This document shows, piece by piece, positions 42,319 to 51,012 of a stretch of DNA of 64,000 nt. The position numbers and the translations under genes are program-made. Under the pieces are notes generated by a model that saw only the letters and a program-made list of their open reading frames with translations, did not search any database and was not told the DNA's origin. This DNA is from Pyxidicoccus parkwaysis (GTDB lineage: Bacteria; Myxococcota; Myxococcia; Myxococcales; Myxococcaceae): positions 7,554,001 to 7,618,000 of the forward strand of contig NZ_CP071090.1 in assembly GCF_017301735.1 (NCBI RefSeq), given 5' to 3'. Every line of letters begins with the position of its first letter. The first letter of the stretch is position 1.

Positions 42319-42585
42319 ATGGCCGAGGCCCAGACGACGAAGCTCACCCATTGGCCGCGTACCGCCAAGGGCAGTGGCAAGAAGGCGTGCACGGTGGAGG
42401 GCTGCAAGCGCCCCTACCGCGCCAAGAGCTACTGCTTCTTCCACTACAAGAAGTGGCGCCAGGGTGAGCTGCCCCACTCCCGCTACCGCACCTGCTCCAA
42501 GGCCGAGTGCCGCGTGAAGACGTTCAAGGCCGGCCTGTGCGAGAAGCACTACGGCGAGACGTACAAGAAGGAGGCGGCGGCCTAA
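42319..42585 (+). CDS. Small double zinc-finger-like protein
   Basis: 88 residues, basic. Two similar modules: KACTVEGCKRPYRAKSYCFFHYKKW and RTCSKAECRVKTFKAGLCEKHYGET, each C-x4-C-x10-12-C-x2-H, a plausible zinc site. The pattern resembles plant-type and phage-type CxxC...CxxH mini-zinc fingers. ATG 42319 follows GCAGGAGAG; upstream there is a longer open frame but it lacks a ribosome binding site. Lys-rich surroundings suggest nucleic-acid contact (inference). Single gene, flanked by HtrA (same strand) and a convergent RNA methyltransferase. Confidence 0.7.
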   Translation: MAEAQTTKLTHWPRTAKGSGKKACTVEGCKRPYRAKSYCFFHYKKWRQGELPHSRYRTCSKAECRVKTFKAGLCEKHYGETYKKEAAA

Positions 42586-42634
42586 GCCGTCGTCGCTTCG
42601 CAGCAACGCGGCGCCGGGGCATCCCGCTCTTCTC

Positions 42635-43366
42635 TCAGACGGAGCTGCCCCGCGCCACCGCGCGCCCCAGGTGCTTGAAGGCCGTGAGCCACAGCTCCGC
42701 CTCGCGCTGGGTGAGCCGCGCACGCATCAACGTCAGCTCCAGCTCGTTCAGCACGTGCTCCGGCGCCTGCGGGTTGAGGAACTCCGCCTTCAGCATCACC
42801 TCGCGCATGCGCGCCGCCAGTGCGTTGAGCGTGCCCAGCCGCGCGCCCTCCTGCGGCGCCACGGGCGCGGGCTCCACCAGCCCCTGACGGTGGCAGAGGT
42901 AGAGCAGCACCGCCGCGGACTGCGCGAGGTTCATGGACGGCTGCACGTCCGACGTGGGGATGACGAGCACGTCCGTGCAGCGCGCCAGCTCCTCGTCGGA
43001 CATGCCCCGCTGCTCGCCGCCGAACACGAGCGCAACGCGCCCGCGCTGACTCTCCTCCGCCAGCTTGCGAACCGCCTCCTCCGGTGTGAGGGCGGTGCGC
43101 CCCTTGAGCTGGGTGCGAGACGTGGTGCCGACGGCGTACACGCAGTCCGTCAGTGCCTCGGGCAAGTCCTTCGCCACAGCCATGCGCTCCAGCACGGCGT
43201 CGCCCTTCACGGCGAGACGCTCCGCGCCACGGAACGAATAGGTGGCCGGGTCCGACAGAATCAGCCGTGAAAACCCGAAGTTGGCCATGACCCGCGCCAC
43301 GGCCCCCAGGTTGTCCGGCGAGCGCGTCTGGTGCAGGACAACGGTGAGATACTCCCCTGGACGCAT
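42635..43366 (-). CDS. TrmJ/SpoU-family tRNA or rRNA 2'-O-methyltransferase
   Basis: 243 residues. SPOUT knot motifs: motif 1 RSPDNLGAVARVMANFG (near residue 15), motif 2 LVFGGEQRGMSDEEL (near 120), motif 3 SDVQPSMNLAQSAAVLLY (near 145). The C-terminal 80 residues (LGTLNALAARMREVMLKAEFLNPQ) match the TrmJ-type extension that binds RNA. TrmJ methylates the wobble-adjacent position 32 of tRNA; the annotation as TrmJ rather than another SpoU enzyme is likely but not certain. ATG 43366 is preceded by CCGAGGC. Divergent from a lipoprotein gene, with 54 bp between starts. Confidence 0.8.
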   Translation of the reverse strand: MRPGEYLTVVLHQTRSPDNLGAVARVMANFGFSRLILSDPATYSFRGAERLAVKGDAVLERMAVAKDLPEALTDCVYAVGTTSRTQLKGRTALTPEEAVRKLAEESQRGRVALVFGGEQRGMSDEELARCTDVLVIPTSDVQPSMNLAQSAAVLLYLCHRQGLVEPAPVAPQEGARLGTLNALAARMREVMLKAEFLNPQAPEHVLNELELTLMRARLTQREAELWLTAFKHLGRAVARGSSV

Positions 43367-43420
43367 GCCTCGGAGTTTAGCTGGTTGATCCTGGAGGAGA
43401 TCGGTATATTCCCGCTCGTC

Positions 43421-44011
43421 ATGCGTCGCTGGCTCCCTGGGCTGCTCCTCTCGCTCGTCACCGTCCTCACCGCCTGTGGTGAGGCTGGCGTGCCTGTGCG
43501 CGCCACGATGAGCGCACGGCAGGCCCTCACCAACCCGCCGGAGTTCCTCGAGTTCGAGTCCCCGGCGACGCGGCTGGAGCTGTACCGCGAGGTGGCCCGC
43601 CAGTCCGTGGTGGAGGCCGGCCAGGCCGCGCAGGCGCTGGTGCTGTTCCCCATCAGTCAGCAGGGCGAGCTGCTCGCGGCGCGCGGCTTCGACGCGAAGA
43701 TGGACCTCTTCCAGTCCCCGGACGCGGGCGCCAGCTTCCAGCTCGTGTTCGACGCGCGCGCTGGAGAGCGCTGGCCGGAGGACCGCCGCGAGGCGCTGCA
43801 GGGCCTGTCCGAGCGCGAGGCCGCGGAGCTGGTGGCCCGCACGCTGCTCGCCCACTGGAGCGTCCACCCGGAGGGCGCGGTGCAGGTGGACCGGGCCTCG
43901 GGCTCGCCGTACGCGGTGGCGTACGTGGACGGAATCCTCCGCATCAACCCGGCTTTCCTGTACCTGGCGGCGGCGTACGGTCCCGCTTCCATGCCGGCCA
44001 CGCTCCAGTAG
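43421..44011 (+). CDS. Lipoprotein of unknown function
   Basis: 196 residues. MRRWLPGLLLSLVTVLTACGEAG: lipobox LTAC. The mature part is alpha/beta with no motif I recognise (ARGFDAKMDLFQSPDAGASFQLVFDAR). ATG 43421 is chosen because it begins the signal; the frame is open back to 43331. GGAGGAGA is 22 nt upstream, rather far. Ends 70 bp before purC on the same strand but with a non-coding-looking gap. Confidence 0.6.
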   Translation: MRRWLPGLLLSLVTVLTACGEAGVPVRATMSARQALTNPPEFLEFESPATRLELYREVARQSVVEAGQAAQALVLFPISQQGELLAARGFDAKMDLFQSPDAGASFQLVFDARAGERWPEDRREALQGLSEREAAELVARTLLAHWSVHPEGAVQVDRASGSPYAVAYVDGILRINPAFLYLAAAYGPASMPATLQ

Positions 44012-44084
44012 AGTCGCGCGCCTCCAACGGAAGGCCCACCTTTCTCTCGCCACTCCCAGCGAGTGGGTGGACCTCGAGGCGCTA

Positions 44085-45044
44085 GTGGATACCTCCGCAA
44101 TTCACGCTCAGCTTCCCCTCACGCTCCGGCAGACGGACCTGCCGTCGCTCGGCCAGCAGTACCGTGGCAAGGTCCGTGAGACGTACCGGCAGGGAGACAG
44201 GCTCGTCCTCGTCACCACGGACCGGCTCTCCGCGTTCGACCACATCCTCACCACCATCCCCTTCAAGGGCGAGGTGCTGAACCAGCTCTCCGCCTTCTGG
44301 TTCGAGCGCACGAAGCACATCTGCCCCAACCACGTGCTGGACGTGCCGGACGCGAATGTCACCGTGGCGCGCGCCTGCCAGCCCTTCGCGCTCGAGGTGG
44401 TGGTCCGCGGCTACCTGACGGGCAGCCTGTGGCGCGACTTCCAGAAGGGCACGCACACCGCCTACGGCGTCCCCTTCCCGGAGGGCATGCGCAAGGACGA
44501 GGCCTTCCCCGAGCCCATCATCACCCCGTCCACCAAGGCCGAGTACGGCCAGCACGACGAGCCCATCTCCGAGAAGGAGCTGCTGGCGCGGGGCCTCGCC
44601 ACGCCGAGGGACTGGGCGCGTGTCACCGAGGCCGCCAGGGGGCTGTTCCTGGAGGGCCAGAAGTGGGCGCGCACGCGCGGCCTCATCCTCGTGGATACGA
44701 AGTACGAGTTCGGCAAGGTGGGCGACACACTCTACGTCATCGACGAGATGCACACGCCGGACTCCAGCCGCTACTGGGTGGCGGACGAGTACGAGGCGCG
44801 CTTCGCCAAGGGCGAGGACCAGCGCATGCTGGACAAGGAGAACATCCGCCAGTGGCTCATTCGCGAGCGGAACTTCTCCGGCCAGGGCACCCCACCCGTC
44901 ATCCCCGACAGCGTGCGCGTGGACCTGGCCACCAAGTACCTCGCCGCGTACGAGCAGATTACCGGCACGCCGCTGAAGCTGGACGTCGGTGACGTGAATG
45001 CGCGCATCGAGCGCAACCTGCGCGCGAAGGGCTACTTGAAGTAG
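44085..45044 (+). CDS. purC: Phosphoribosylaminoimidazole-succinocarboxamide synthase
   Basis: 319 residues. Joins CAIR and aspartate to give SAICAR in purine synthesis. Family motifs: GQQYRGKVRETYRQGDRLVLVTTDRLSAFD (residues 25-55), VVRGYLTGSLW, PSTKAEYGQHDEPIS, LILVDTKYEFG, DEMHTPDSSRYW. GTG 44085 with GAGG six bases upstream; GTG 44067 would add six residues. Full length. Converges with purB, the next-but-one enzyme of the same pathway, across a shared terminator. Confidence 0.96.
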   Translation: MDTSAIHAQLPLTLRQTDLPSLGQQYRGKVRETYRQGDRLVLVTTDRLSAFDHILTTIPFKGEVLNQLSAFWFERTKHICPNHVLDVPDANVTVARACQPFALEVVVRGYLTGSLWRDFQKGTHTAYGVPFPEGMRKDEAFPEPIITPSTKAEYGQHDEPISEKELLARGLATPRDWARVTEAARGLFLEGQKWARTRGLILVDTKYEFGKVGDTLYVIDEMHTPDSSRYWVADEYEARFAKGEDQRMLDKENIRQWLIRERNFSGQGTPPVIPDSVRVDLATKYLAAYEQITGTPLKLDVGDVNARIERNLRAKGYLK

Positions 45045-45061
45045 CTCTCCAGCGCGCACGA

Positions 45062-45093
45062 CGCGGGCCGGAGTCATTCGGCTCCGACCCGCG
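45062..45093. terminator. Bidirectional hairpin terminator between purC and purB
   Basis: CGCGGGCCGGAG (45062-45073) pairs with CTCCGACCCGCG (45082-45093) with one G-U/C-A difference, loop TCATTCGG. It sits between two convergent genes; no long T-run either side. Confidence 0.6.
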
Positions 45094-45105
45094 TGAGTGC
45101 CAGTG

Positions 45106-46419
45106 TTACTCGCTGCGGCCGAACACGCGGCGGAACACGTCGTCCATGTGCCGCGTGTGGTAGCCCGGGGAGAAGCAGTCGGAAATCTCCTCGGGCGTCA
45201 TCATCTTCAGCAGGTCCGCGTCGGAGAGCAGCGCCTTGCGGAAGTCGGTGCCCTCCTCGTACAGCTTCATCGCGTTGCGCTGGACGATGACGTACGCGGC
45301 CTGCCGGTCCATGCCCTTGCGCGCCAGCTCCAGCAGGAGCCGCTGCGAATTCACGACGCCGCCGAGCAGCTCCAGGTTCTTCTTCATCTGCTCCGGGTAG
45401 ACGCGCAGGTCCTCCATCAGCCGCGCGAAGCGGATGAGCATGAAGTCCATGAGGATGGTGGCGTCCGGGCCGATGACGCGCTCCACGGACGAGTGCGAGA
45501 TGTCCCGCTCGTGCCACAGCGCCACGTCCTCCATCGCGCTCACCGCGTAGCCGCGCAGCAGGCGCGCGAGGCCGGTGAGATTCTCCGACAGAATCGGGTT
45601 GCGCTTGTGCGGCATCGCGCTGGAGCCCTTCTGTCCCGCGGTGAAGGGCTCCTCCGCCTCGCGCACCTCGGTGCGCTGCAGGTGGCGAATCTCCACCGCG
45701 AACTTCTCGATGCTGGAGCCCAACAGCGCCAGCGCGGTGAAGAACTCCGCGTGCCTGTCACGCTGCACCACCTGACTGGAGGCCGGCGCGGGCTTCAGAC
45801 CCAGCTTGCGGCAGACGTGCTCCTCCACCGCCGGAGGCAGGTGCGCGAAGGTGCCCACCGCGCCGGAAATCTTGCCCACGGCGATGGTGTCACGCGCGTG
45901 CTGCAGGCGCGTGCGGCCGCGGCGCAGCTCGTCGTACCAGATGGCCAGCTTGTGGCCGAAGGTGATGGGCTCCGCGTGGATGCCGTGGCTGCGGCCCATC
46001 TGCAGCGTGTGCTTGTGCTCGAAGGCGCGCTTCTCCACCGCGGCCATGACGCGCTCGAGGTCCTTGAGGATGAGGTCCAGCGCGTCGCGCAGCGTGAGGG
46101 CCAGCGACGTGTCGAGCACGTCCGAGGACGTCATGCCCAGGTGCAACCAGCGCGCGCTGGGCCCCACCCGCTCCTCCATGAAGGTGAGGAAGGCGATGAC
46201 GTCGTGCTTGGTGGTGCGCTCGATTTCCTCAATCTTCGCGGCATCGGCGGTGGTGAAGTCGCCGGCGCGCTGGAGGCAGTCGGCCAGCGCCTCCTTGGGG
46301 GCGAGCCCCGCCTCCACCATGCCCTCCAGGGCGGCGAGCTCCACGTCGCGCCAGCGGCGGTAGCGGGCCTCGTCGGACCAGAGGGAGGACATCTCCTGTC
46401 GGCTGTATCGCGGAATCAC
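45106..46419 (-). CDS. purB: Adenylosuccinate lyase
   Basis: 437 residues. Splits SAICAR and adenylosuccinate to fumarate in purine synthesis. The fumarase/aspartase superfamily signature GSSAMPHKRNPILSEN is present near residue 264, with MTSSDVLDTSLAL (the first His/Ser loop region, near 95) and MGRSHGIHAEPITFGHKL (catalytic His, near 141). Start ATG 46419; MIPRYSRQEMSSLW is the normal start for this family. Convergent with purC. All motifs intact. Confidence 0.97.
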   Translation of the reverse strand: MIPRYSRQEMSSLWSDEARYRRWRDVELAALEGMVEAGLAPKEALADCLQRAGDFTTADAAKIEEIERTTKHDVIAFLTFMEERVGPSARWLHLGMTSSDVLDTSLALTLRDALDLILKDLERVMAAVEKRAFEHKHTLQMGRSHGIHAEPITFGHKLAIWYDELRRGRTRLQHARDTIAVGKISGAVGTFAHLPPAVEEHVCRKLGLKPAPASSQVVQRDRHAEFFTALALLGSSIEKFAVEIRHLQRTEVREAEEPFTAGQKGSSAMPHKRNPILSENLTGLARLLRGYAVSAMEDVALWHERDISHSSVERVIGPDATILMDFMLIRFARLMEDLRVYPEQMKKNLELLGGVVNSQRLLLELARKGMDRQAAYVIVQRNAMKLYEEGTDFRKALLSDADLLKMMTPEEISDCFSPGYHTRHMDDVFRRVFGRSE

Positions 46420-46631
46420 GGGCAGACCTTCGCGGCAAGGTCCACCGCGCCGTGAGCCGGAGCCACTCCAGCACGGCGTCGGAGGACGGACCTGACTGAC
46501 TCGCGGCGGGTCCTACCGCTCCAGTCGCCCCACCGCCAGCGCTACTGTTCCAACCCTTTCGCGGCGCTGGGGGACGGCTTCAGCCGAACTGTTGGCCATT
46601 GGCCGGGGGGCCCGGCGAGCGCCCCCCGTGT

Positions 46632-49250
46632 TCAGGGCTTCACGCCGGAGCAGCAGCGGAAACCCACCGAGTTCGAGCGCTCCGACGGGGCCCCGTTCTT
46701 CCGCGCCGAGCAGCGCGACGAGTAGTCCGGCCGGTTGAAGGCGCCGCCCTTCTGCGTGAAGTCCACCTTGTCGAAGCGCGTGGACGTCCACTCGGCCACG
46801 TTGCCGGCCATGTCCACCACGCCGTAGGCGGAACGGCAGTCCTTGTAGGAGCCGGAGGTCGCCAGCGTCCGGTCATCCCCCGTTTCCGTCTCGGTGTTGC
46901 AGGTGTTGGCGTTGTACGTGTTGCCGTACGGGAAGCGCGCGTTGCCCGGCCCCTTGCAGGCCTTCTCCCACTCCTCCTCGGTGCACAGCCGCTTCCCCTC
47001 GCGCTCGCACAGCCCGCGAGCGTCCTCCCAGCTCACGCCCACCTTCGGCGGCACGCCGGCCCGGTTGGGGTACTCGTGCACGTCGATGCAGAAGGAGGGC
47101 ACCTGGACGCTCGCGAGCGGGCGCTCGTCGAGGAACTTCATCGTGTCGTCCTCGGCCGTGCCCATCTTGAACGCGCCGCCACTCACGCGGCGCATGTCGG
47201 CGGGGCAGTCCCCCGGCGCCGTCACGGCGGAAGTCCCTCCCATGGCGGGAGCCGTGACGCCCTCGCGTCCGGCCTGTCCCTGGGGCACGGCGCCTCCGGG
47301 GCCCGGGGGCGTCAGGGTCCGCTGGCGCAGGCGCATCGCGACGAAGCCACCGCCCAGGCCCAGGGCGAGGCCGCCCACGATGAGCAGCACCATCCACAGC
47401 ATGGAGCGAGGCTTCGCCTTCGCCGCGCGCACCACGGGCTGCGTGGGCAGCGCGCCGATTCGCGGAGCCGAGCGCGCCGCGGACGTCGTCGGCGAGTCCA
47501 GGCGCCGAGCGCCCGAGCGGGCGCCCGACATCGTGGGCGAGTCCAGCGTATGCGGGCCGGTGCGTGCGCCGGACATCGCGGGCGCGGAGTCCAGCGTGCG
47601 TGGGGCCGTGCGTGCACCCGACATCGCGGGCGCGGAGTCCGCCGCGCGCGGGGCCGTGCGAGCGCCGGACATCGCCGGAGTGGACTCCAGCGTGGGCATG
47701 CTGGCGCGCACACCGGAGACGGAGGGGCCGGCGTCCAGCGTCGGCGCGCTGGAGCGGTCCGCATCCTGGCGCCCCGTGGAAGCCTCCGCGTCCTGACGCC
47801 CCGTGGATGCGCGGGGCTGCGCGGCGGGACCCTGGGGACGCGGCGACGAGGACAGCGCGGGCACCGGGCCCGAGGGACGCGGTGCCGGCGGCATGGAGGC
47901 CACCGGCACCGGGGAGCGGGGCGGTGAAGCCGTGGAGGGCACCGGGCCCGAGGGGCGCGGCGCCGGAGGAGGAGGCTTGGACGCAGGCGGCGTGACGAAC
48001 GGCAGGGCCTGCTCCGTCAGGCGCTGCGACGGGTGCCCACCGCCGCCCGCACCGGGGGGCTGGGCGCCGCCCATGATGGCCGCCAGCGTCGCGGCATCCA
48101 GGGGCTGCGTGGCATCCGGCGGAGGCGGCTCCTCTTCGTCGGGAGGCAGTGGCCTCGGCGCGGCGACGCCAGGGGCCGCCACGCCCGGCCCGTCGGCGGA
48201 CGCGGGGGCCATGGCGGGGAGCATGCCGGTGGGCACCGGCGGGGGCGGCGGAGGCCGGGAGGCCGCCTTCGCGCCGGCGGCCTGCGCGGAGCCCGGCGGC
48301 GGGCGCTGCGCCGAGGCGACGGCGGCGGGCGTGCGCTGGAGGATGCTGGCGAACTCCGCGTGCAGCTCCCCCGCCGTCTTCGGACGGGCCAGCGGGTTGG
48401 GGTTGAGCGCGCGGCGGTAGAGCGCCTCGAAGGACGTCGGCAGGTCCGGGTGGTGCATCGACAGCCCGGGGATGACGCCCTCTTCCGGAAGCAGTCCCGC
48501 GACGAGCTCGCCCAAGATGACGCCGAGCGAGTACACGTCCATGCGCGTGTCCAGCTCGCCCCCGGCGACGTACTCCGGCGCGACGTAGATGTCCGCGCGG
48601 TGGCTCTTCTGCGCCTGCACGAAGGGAAGCTGCGGCACCGCGAGCCCCAGGCCGTAGTCCGTCACCTTCAGCAGGTCCGGCAGGACGATGACGTTCTCCG
48701 GCTTGAGGTCGGAGTGCGGCCCGAAGCGGTGCGCGGCGTCCAGCGCGGCGGCCATCTGCGCCAGCAGCGGCTCCACGTCCTTCAGCGAGAAGAGCTGCCC
48801 GCGCGCGGCGCGCTGCTCCAGCATCCGCCGCAGCGTCATGCCCTCCAGCAGCTGCATGGTGAAGAAGGGCCTGTCGCCGTCCTGTCCCTCCTCGTACACG
48901 CGCAGGAGGTTGGGATGGTTGAGCTTCTTGCCCACGCGCATCGACAGTGAGAACTGGGTGCGCTCCTCGGGCTGCTGCACCAGGCGCGGGTGCACGGCCT
49001 TGAGGGCGAGCTCGACGTCAATCTCCTGGTCCTGGGCCCGGAAGACGAAGCCCATGGGCCCGGAGCCCACCACCTCCTGGATGGCGTAGCGACCGGCGAC
49101 GACGTCCCCCGGCTTGTAGGGAGCGCCCTCCAGTCCCCGTCTGCGAGCGGCGCCCGCCGCCTGGCGCGACGTCGCGTCGTACTTCAGCCCGCAGGTGGGA
49201 CAGGTGTCTGTCGTCGGTGGGACGTGACTGCCGCAGCGGTGGCAAAGCAA
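46632..49250 (-). CDS. Ser/Thr protein kinase fused to formylglycine-enzyme-like domain
   Basis: About 872 residues. An N-terminal zinc ribbon (CHRCGSHVPPTTDTCPTCG) leads to a protein kinase domain: VGSGPMGFVF (glycine loop), ALKAVHP (Lys), HSDLKPENVI (catalytic loop with Ser instead of Arg), VTDYGLGLAV (DYG for DFG), VAPEYVAGGELDTRMDVYSLGVILGEL. A long Pro/Ala-rich linker with repeated SAPAMSGARTAPR-like units (47400-47700) follows, then one transmembrane helix (SMLWMVLLIVGGLALGLGGGFVAM), and a sulfatase-modifying-factor domain (GGAFKMGTAEDD, VSWEDARGLCEREGKRLCTEEEWEKAC, GNVAEWTS, SVGFRCC). TTG 49250 with GGAG nine bases before fits best. Domains either side of the membrane: kinase inside, FGE-like outside. 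Confidence 0.85.
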   Translation of the reverse strand: MLCHRCGSHVPPTTDTCPTCGLKYDATSRQAAGAARRRGLEGAPYKPGDVVAGRYAIQEVVGSGPMGFVFRAQDQEIDVELALKAVHPRLVQQPEERTQFSLSMRVGKKLNHPNLLRVYEEGQDGDRPFFTMQLLEGMTLRRMLEQRAARGQLFSLKDVEPLLAQMAAALDAAHRFGPHSDLKPENVIVLPDLLKVTDYGLGLAVPQLPFVQAQKSHRADIYVAPEYVAGGELDTRMDVYSLGVILGELVAGLLPEEGVIPGLSMHHPDLPTSFEALYRRALNPNPLARPKTAGELHAEFASILQRTPAAVASAQRPPPGSAQAAGAKAASRPPPPPPVPTGMLPAMAPASADGPGVAAPGVAAPRPLPPDEEEPPPPDATQPLDAATLAAIMGGAQPPGAGGGGHPSQRLTEQALPFVTPPASKPPPPAPRPSGPVPSTASPPRSPVPVASMPPAPRPSGPVPALSSSPRPQGPAAQPRASTGRQDAEASTGRQDADRSSAPTLDAGPSVSGVRASMPTLESTPAMSGARTAPRAADSAPAMSGARTAPRTLDSAPAMSGARTGPHTLDSPTMSGARSGARRLDSPTTSAARSAPRIGALPTQPVVRAAKAKPRSMLWMVLLIVGGLALGLGGGFVAMRLRQRTLTPPGPGGAVPQGQAGREGVTAPAMGGTSAVTAPGDCPADMRRVSGGAFKMGTAEDDTMKFLDERPLASVQVPSFCIDVHEYPNRAGVPPKVGVSWEDARGLCEREGKRLCTEEEWEKACKGPGNARFPYGNTYNANTCNTETETGDDRTLATSGSYKDCRSAYGVVDMAGNVAEWTSTRFDKVDFTQKGGAFNRPDYSSRCSARKNGAPSERSNSVGFRCCSGVKP

Positions 49251-49359
49251 AGCAGTGGGACTCCAGGGGCCAGTCGAGGGGGACCACCACGTGGGCGGCC
49301 CGGACTCATATTCTGCCCGCTCCCCTGACAGCAAGGAACGACGAGCGGAGTCCCGGATG

Positions 49360-49815
49360 CTACCGGCCGGTGGAACCGAAGCCGTTGGCCCCCCGCGACG
49401 TGGCGTCCAGCGCTTCGACCTCGCGCAGTTCCACGGACGTGACGGGCGCCACGACCAGCTGGGCCACCCGGTCGCCACGACGCAGGGTGAAGGGCTCGTT
49501 GGAGAGGTTGATGAGGATGACCTGCACCTCGCCCCGGTAGTCCGCGTCCACCGTCCCCGGCGCGTTGAGCAGCGTGACGCCGTGCCGCAGGGCGAGCCCC
49601 GAGCGAGGCCGCACCTGGCCCTCGTAGCCGGCCGGCAGCATGAGCGCGAGCCCCGTGGGCACCGCCATCCGCTCCAGGGGCCCCAGCACGCGCTCGCCGT
49701 CGATGTCCGCGCGCAGGTCCATGCCCGCGGCGAGCTCCGTCTCGTAGCGAGGCAGCGGCAGCGGGTCCGGCCGCGCGCGCACGCGAACCACCTTCACAGT
49801 CAGCGGAGAGGCCAT
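49360..49815 (-). CDS. dut: Deoxyuridine 5'-triphosphate nucleotidohydrolase (dUTPase)
   Basis: 151 residues. Hydrolyses dUTP to dUMP, keeping uracil out of DNA. Motifs of the trimeric family: AGMDLRADI (motif 1), [12 protein letters not shown] (2), [17 protein letters not shown] (3), [11 protein letters not shown] (4) and the C-terminal [11 protein letters not shown] (5). ATG 49815; GAGAGGCC precedes it. About 110 bp upstream of the kinase gene on the same strand. Typical length, intact. Confidence 0.96.
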   Translation of the reverse strand: MASPLTVKVVRVRARPDPLPLPRYETELAAGMDLRADIDGERVLGPLERMAVPTGLALMLPAGYEGQVRPRSGLALRHGVTLLNAPGTVDADYRGEVQVILINLSNEPFTLRRGDRVAQLVVAPVTSVELREVEALDATSRGANGFGSTGR

Positions 49816-49839
49816 GTGCAACCTCATGCCACACTGCCT

Positions 49840-50011
49840 CACCAAGGCCAGTTTCCGGCCTGGCGGGACCAGGGCCGTCGCCCCGCCAGGGCCGGCTTCC
49901 AGCCGCTTAGGGCTTCAGCTCCTTGCCCTGCCAAGGTCTACGGCCGTGCAGAACTCCAGGCCCTTGCCCCACCAAGGCCCGTTTCCGGGCCCTCAGGGCT
50001 CCAGGTCCTTG
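49840..50011 (-). repeat. Degenerate repeats and hairpins downstream of the M23 gene
   Basis: The unit CACCAAGGCC-GTTTCCGG occurs at 49840-49860 and again at 49970-49991. The end of the M23 gene (KDLEP stop, 49995-50011 region) is echoed at 49909-49925 (KELKP stop on the minus strand), 15 of 17 bases alike. The stretch GGCCCG-TTTC-CGGGCC (49976-49991) is a hairpin 1-2 nt after the M23 stop and may terminate it; CTGGCGGG at 49859 pairs with CCCCGCCAG. It looks like a partly duplicated gene end that has decayed. Confidence 0.4.
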
Positions 50012-51003
50012 AAGGCCGTGCGCAGGGCCGTCCGGAACTTCAGCGGGTCCATGGGCCGCGCGGCGAGCTCGAGCTGGTAGTGCAGGTGCGGCCCGGTGCT
50101 GCGGCCGGTGTTGCCCGAATGGGCGATGACCTGTCCGCGCTCCACGCGCTGCCCCACCGTCACCAGCAGCTCCGAGTTGTGGCAGTACGCCGTCGTCACG
50201 CCGCGCCCGTGGTCCAGCACGAGCACGCGGCCATTCACCGAGTCCTCGCTCGCGCGCCGCACCACGCCCCCGGACACCGCGCGCACCTCGGTGCCGGTGG
50301 GCACGCTCAGGTCCACGCCGGTGTGCATCTTCCGCGTGCCGAGCACGGGGTGGAGGCGCTCGCCGAAGGGGCTCGACACGGGGGCGCCCTCGTGGACGGG
50401 CCACGCGAGGCCGAAGGCGGTGGCCAGCGCGAGGGCCTGCGCCGCGCCCACGGACGCGCCCTCGAAGCCGGGAGGAAGCTGGCTCGCGAGCCGCTCCAGC
50501 GTGGGCGTCCTCCCCTCCGCCGACACGCGCGCCAGCGCATAGCGCGCGGGCACCCGGCCAGCGAAGAGGGCGGTGAGGCGCGCCTCATCACCGGGGAAGT
50601 CCGCCTCCAGCGCCGCGAGCAGCTTCCTCGCGGCGGTGGGCCCCTCGGTGGCGTCGAGGAGCGACGTGGAGGACACGCCCACCTCGGTGGCCAGTGCCAG
50701 CGCGGGCTGCCGGGCGCGGGCGTCCAGGCCCTTGAGCACGAGGTGCGTGCCCCAGGCCAGTGCCTCCGCGTCCGTCAGCGGCCTCGCCAGGGCGACTTCG
50801 GGCGCCACCAGGGGCTCGGACAGCGAGGTGCCGCTCACGCCGTCGTAGTACGCGAGCAGCGGGCGCGCGGTGCTCTGCCGCCCGGTGGCCCACGCCGCGG
50901 CCCTGCGCACCAGCGCGCCCGCGGGCGTGTGGTGGTACGCGGCCCATAGGCACAGCGCGGCCATGCAGAAGTCCAGGAACCCCTTCGCGCGGCTCGGGAA
51001 CAT
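49993..51003 (-). CDS. M23-family (LytM-like) peptidase
   Basis: 336 residues. N-terminal hydrophobic segment (CMAALCLWAAYHHTPAGAL) may be a signal anchor. The C-terminal domain (residues 200-325) is LytM-type: SSPFGERLHPVLGTRKMHTGVDLSVPTGT (HxxxD), and ending GQVIAHSGNTGRSTGPHLHYQLEL (HxH). It would cut peptidoglycan cross-links, or regulate amidases if inactive; ligands H and D look intact. The middle 120 residues are helical. Starts 9 bp after the stop of the upstream membrane protein gene; the two are probably co-transcribed. Confidence 0.88.
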   Translation of the reverse strand: MFPSRAKGFLDFCMAALCLWAAYHHTPAGALVRRAAAWATGRQSTARPLLAYYDGVSGTSLSEPLVAPEVALARPLTDAEALAWGTHLVLKGLDARARQPALALATEVGVSSTSLLDATEGPTAARKLLAALEADFPGDEARLTALFAGRVPARYALARVSAEGRTPTLERLASQLPPGFEGASVGAAQALALATAFGLAWPVHEGAPVSSPFGERLHPVLGTRKMHTGVDLSVPTGTEVRAVSGGVVRRASEDSVNGRVLVLDHGRGVTTAYCHNSELLVTVGQRVERGQVIAHSGNTGRSTGPHLHYQLELAARPMDPLKFRTALRTAFKDLEP

Positions 51004-51012
51004 GGGGCCTCG

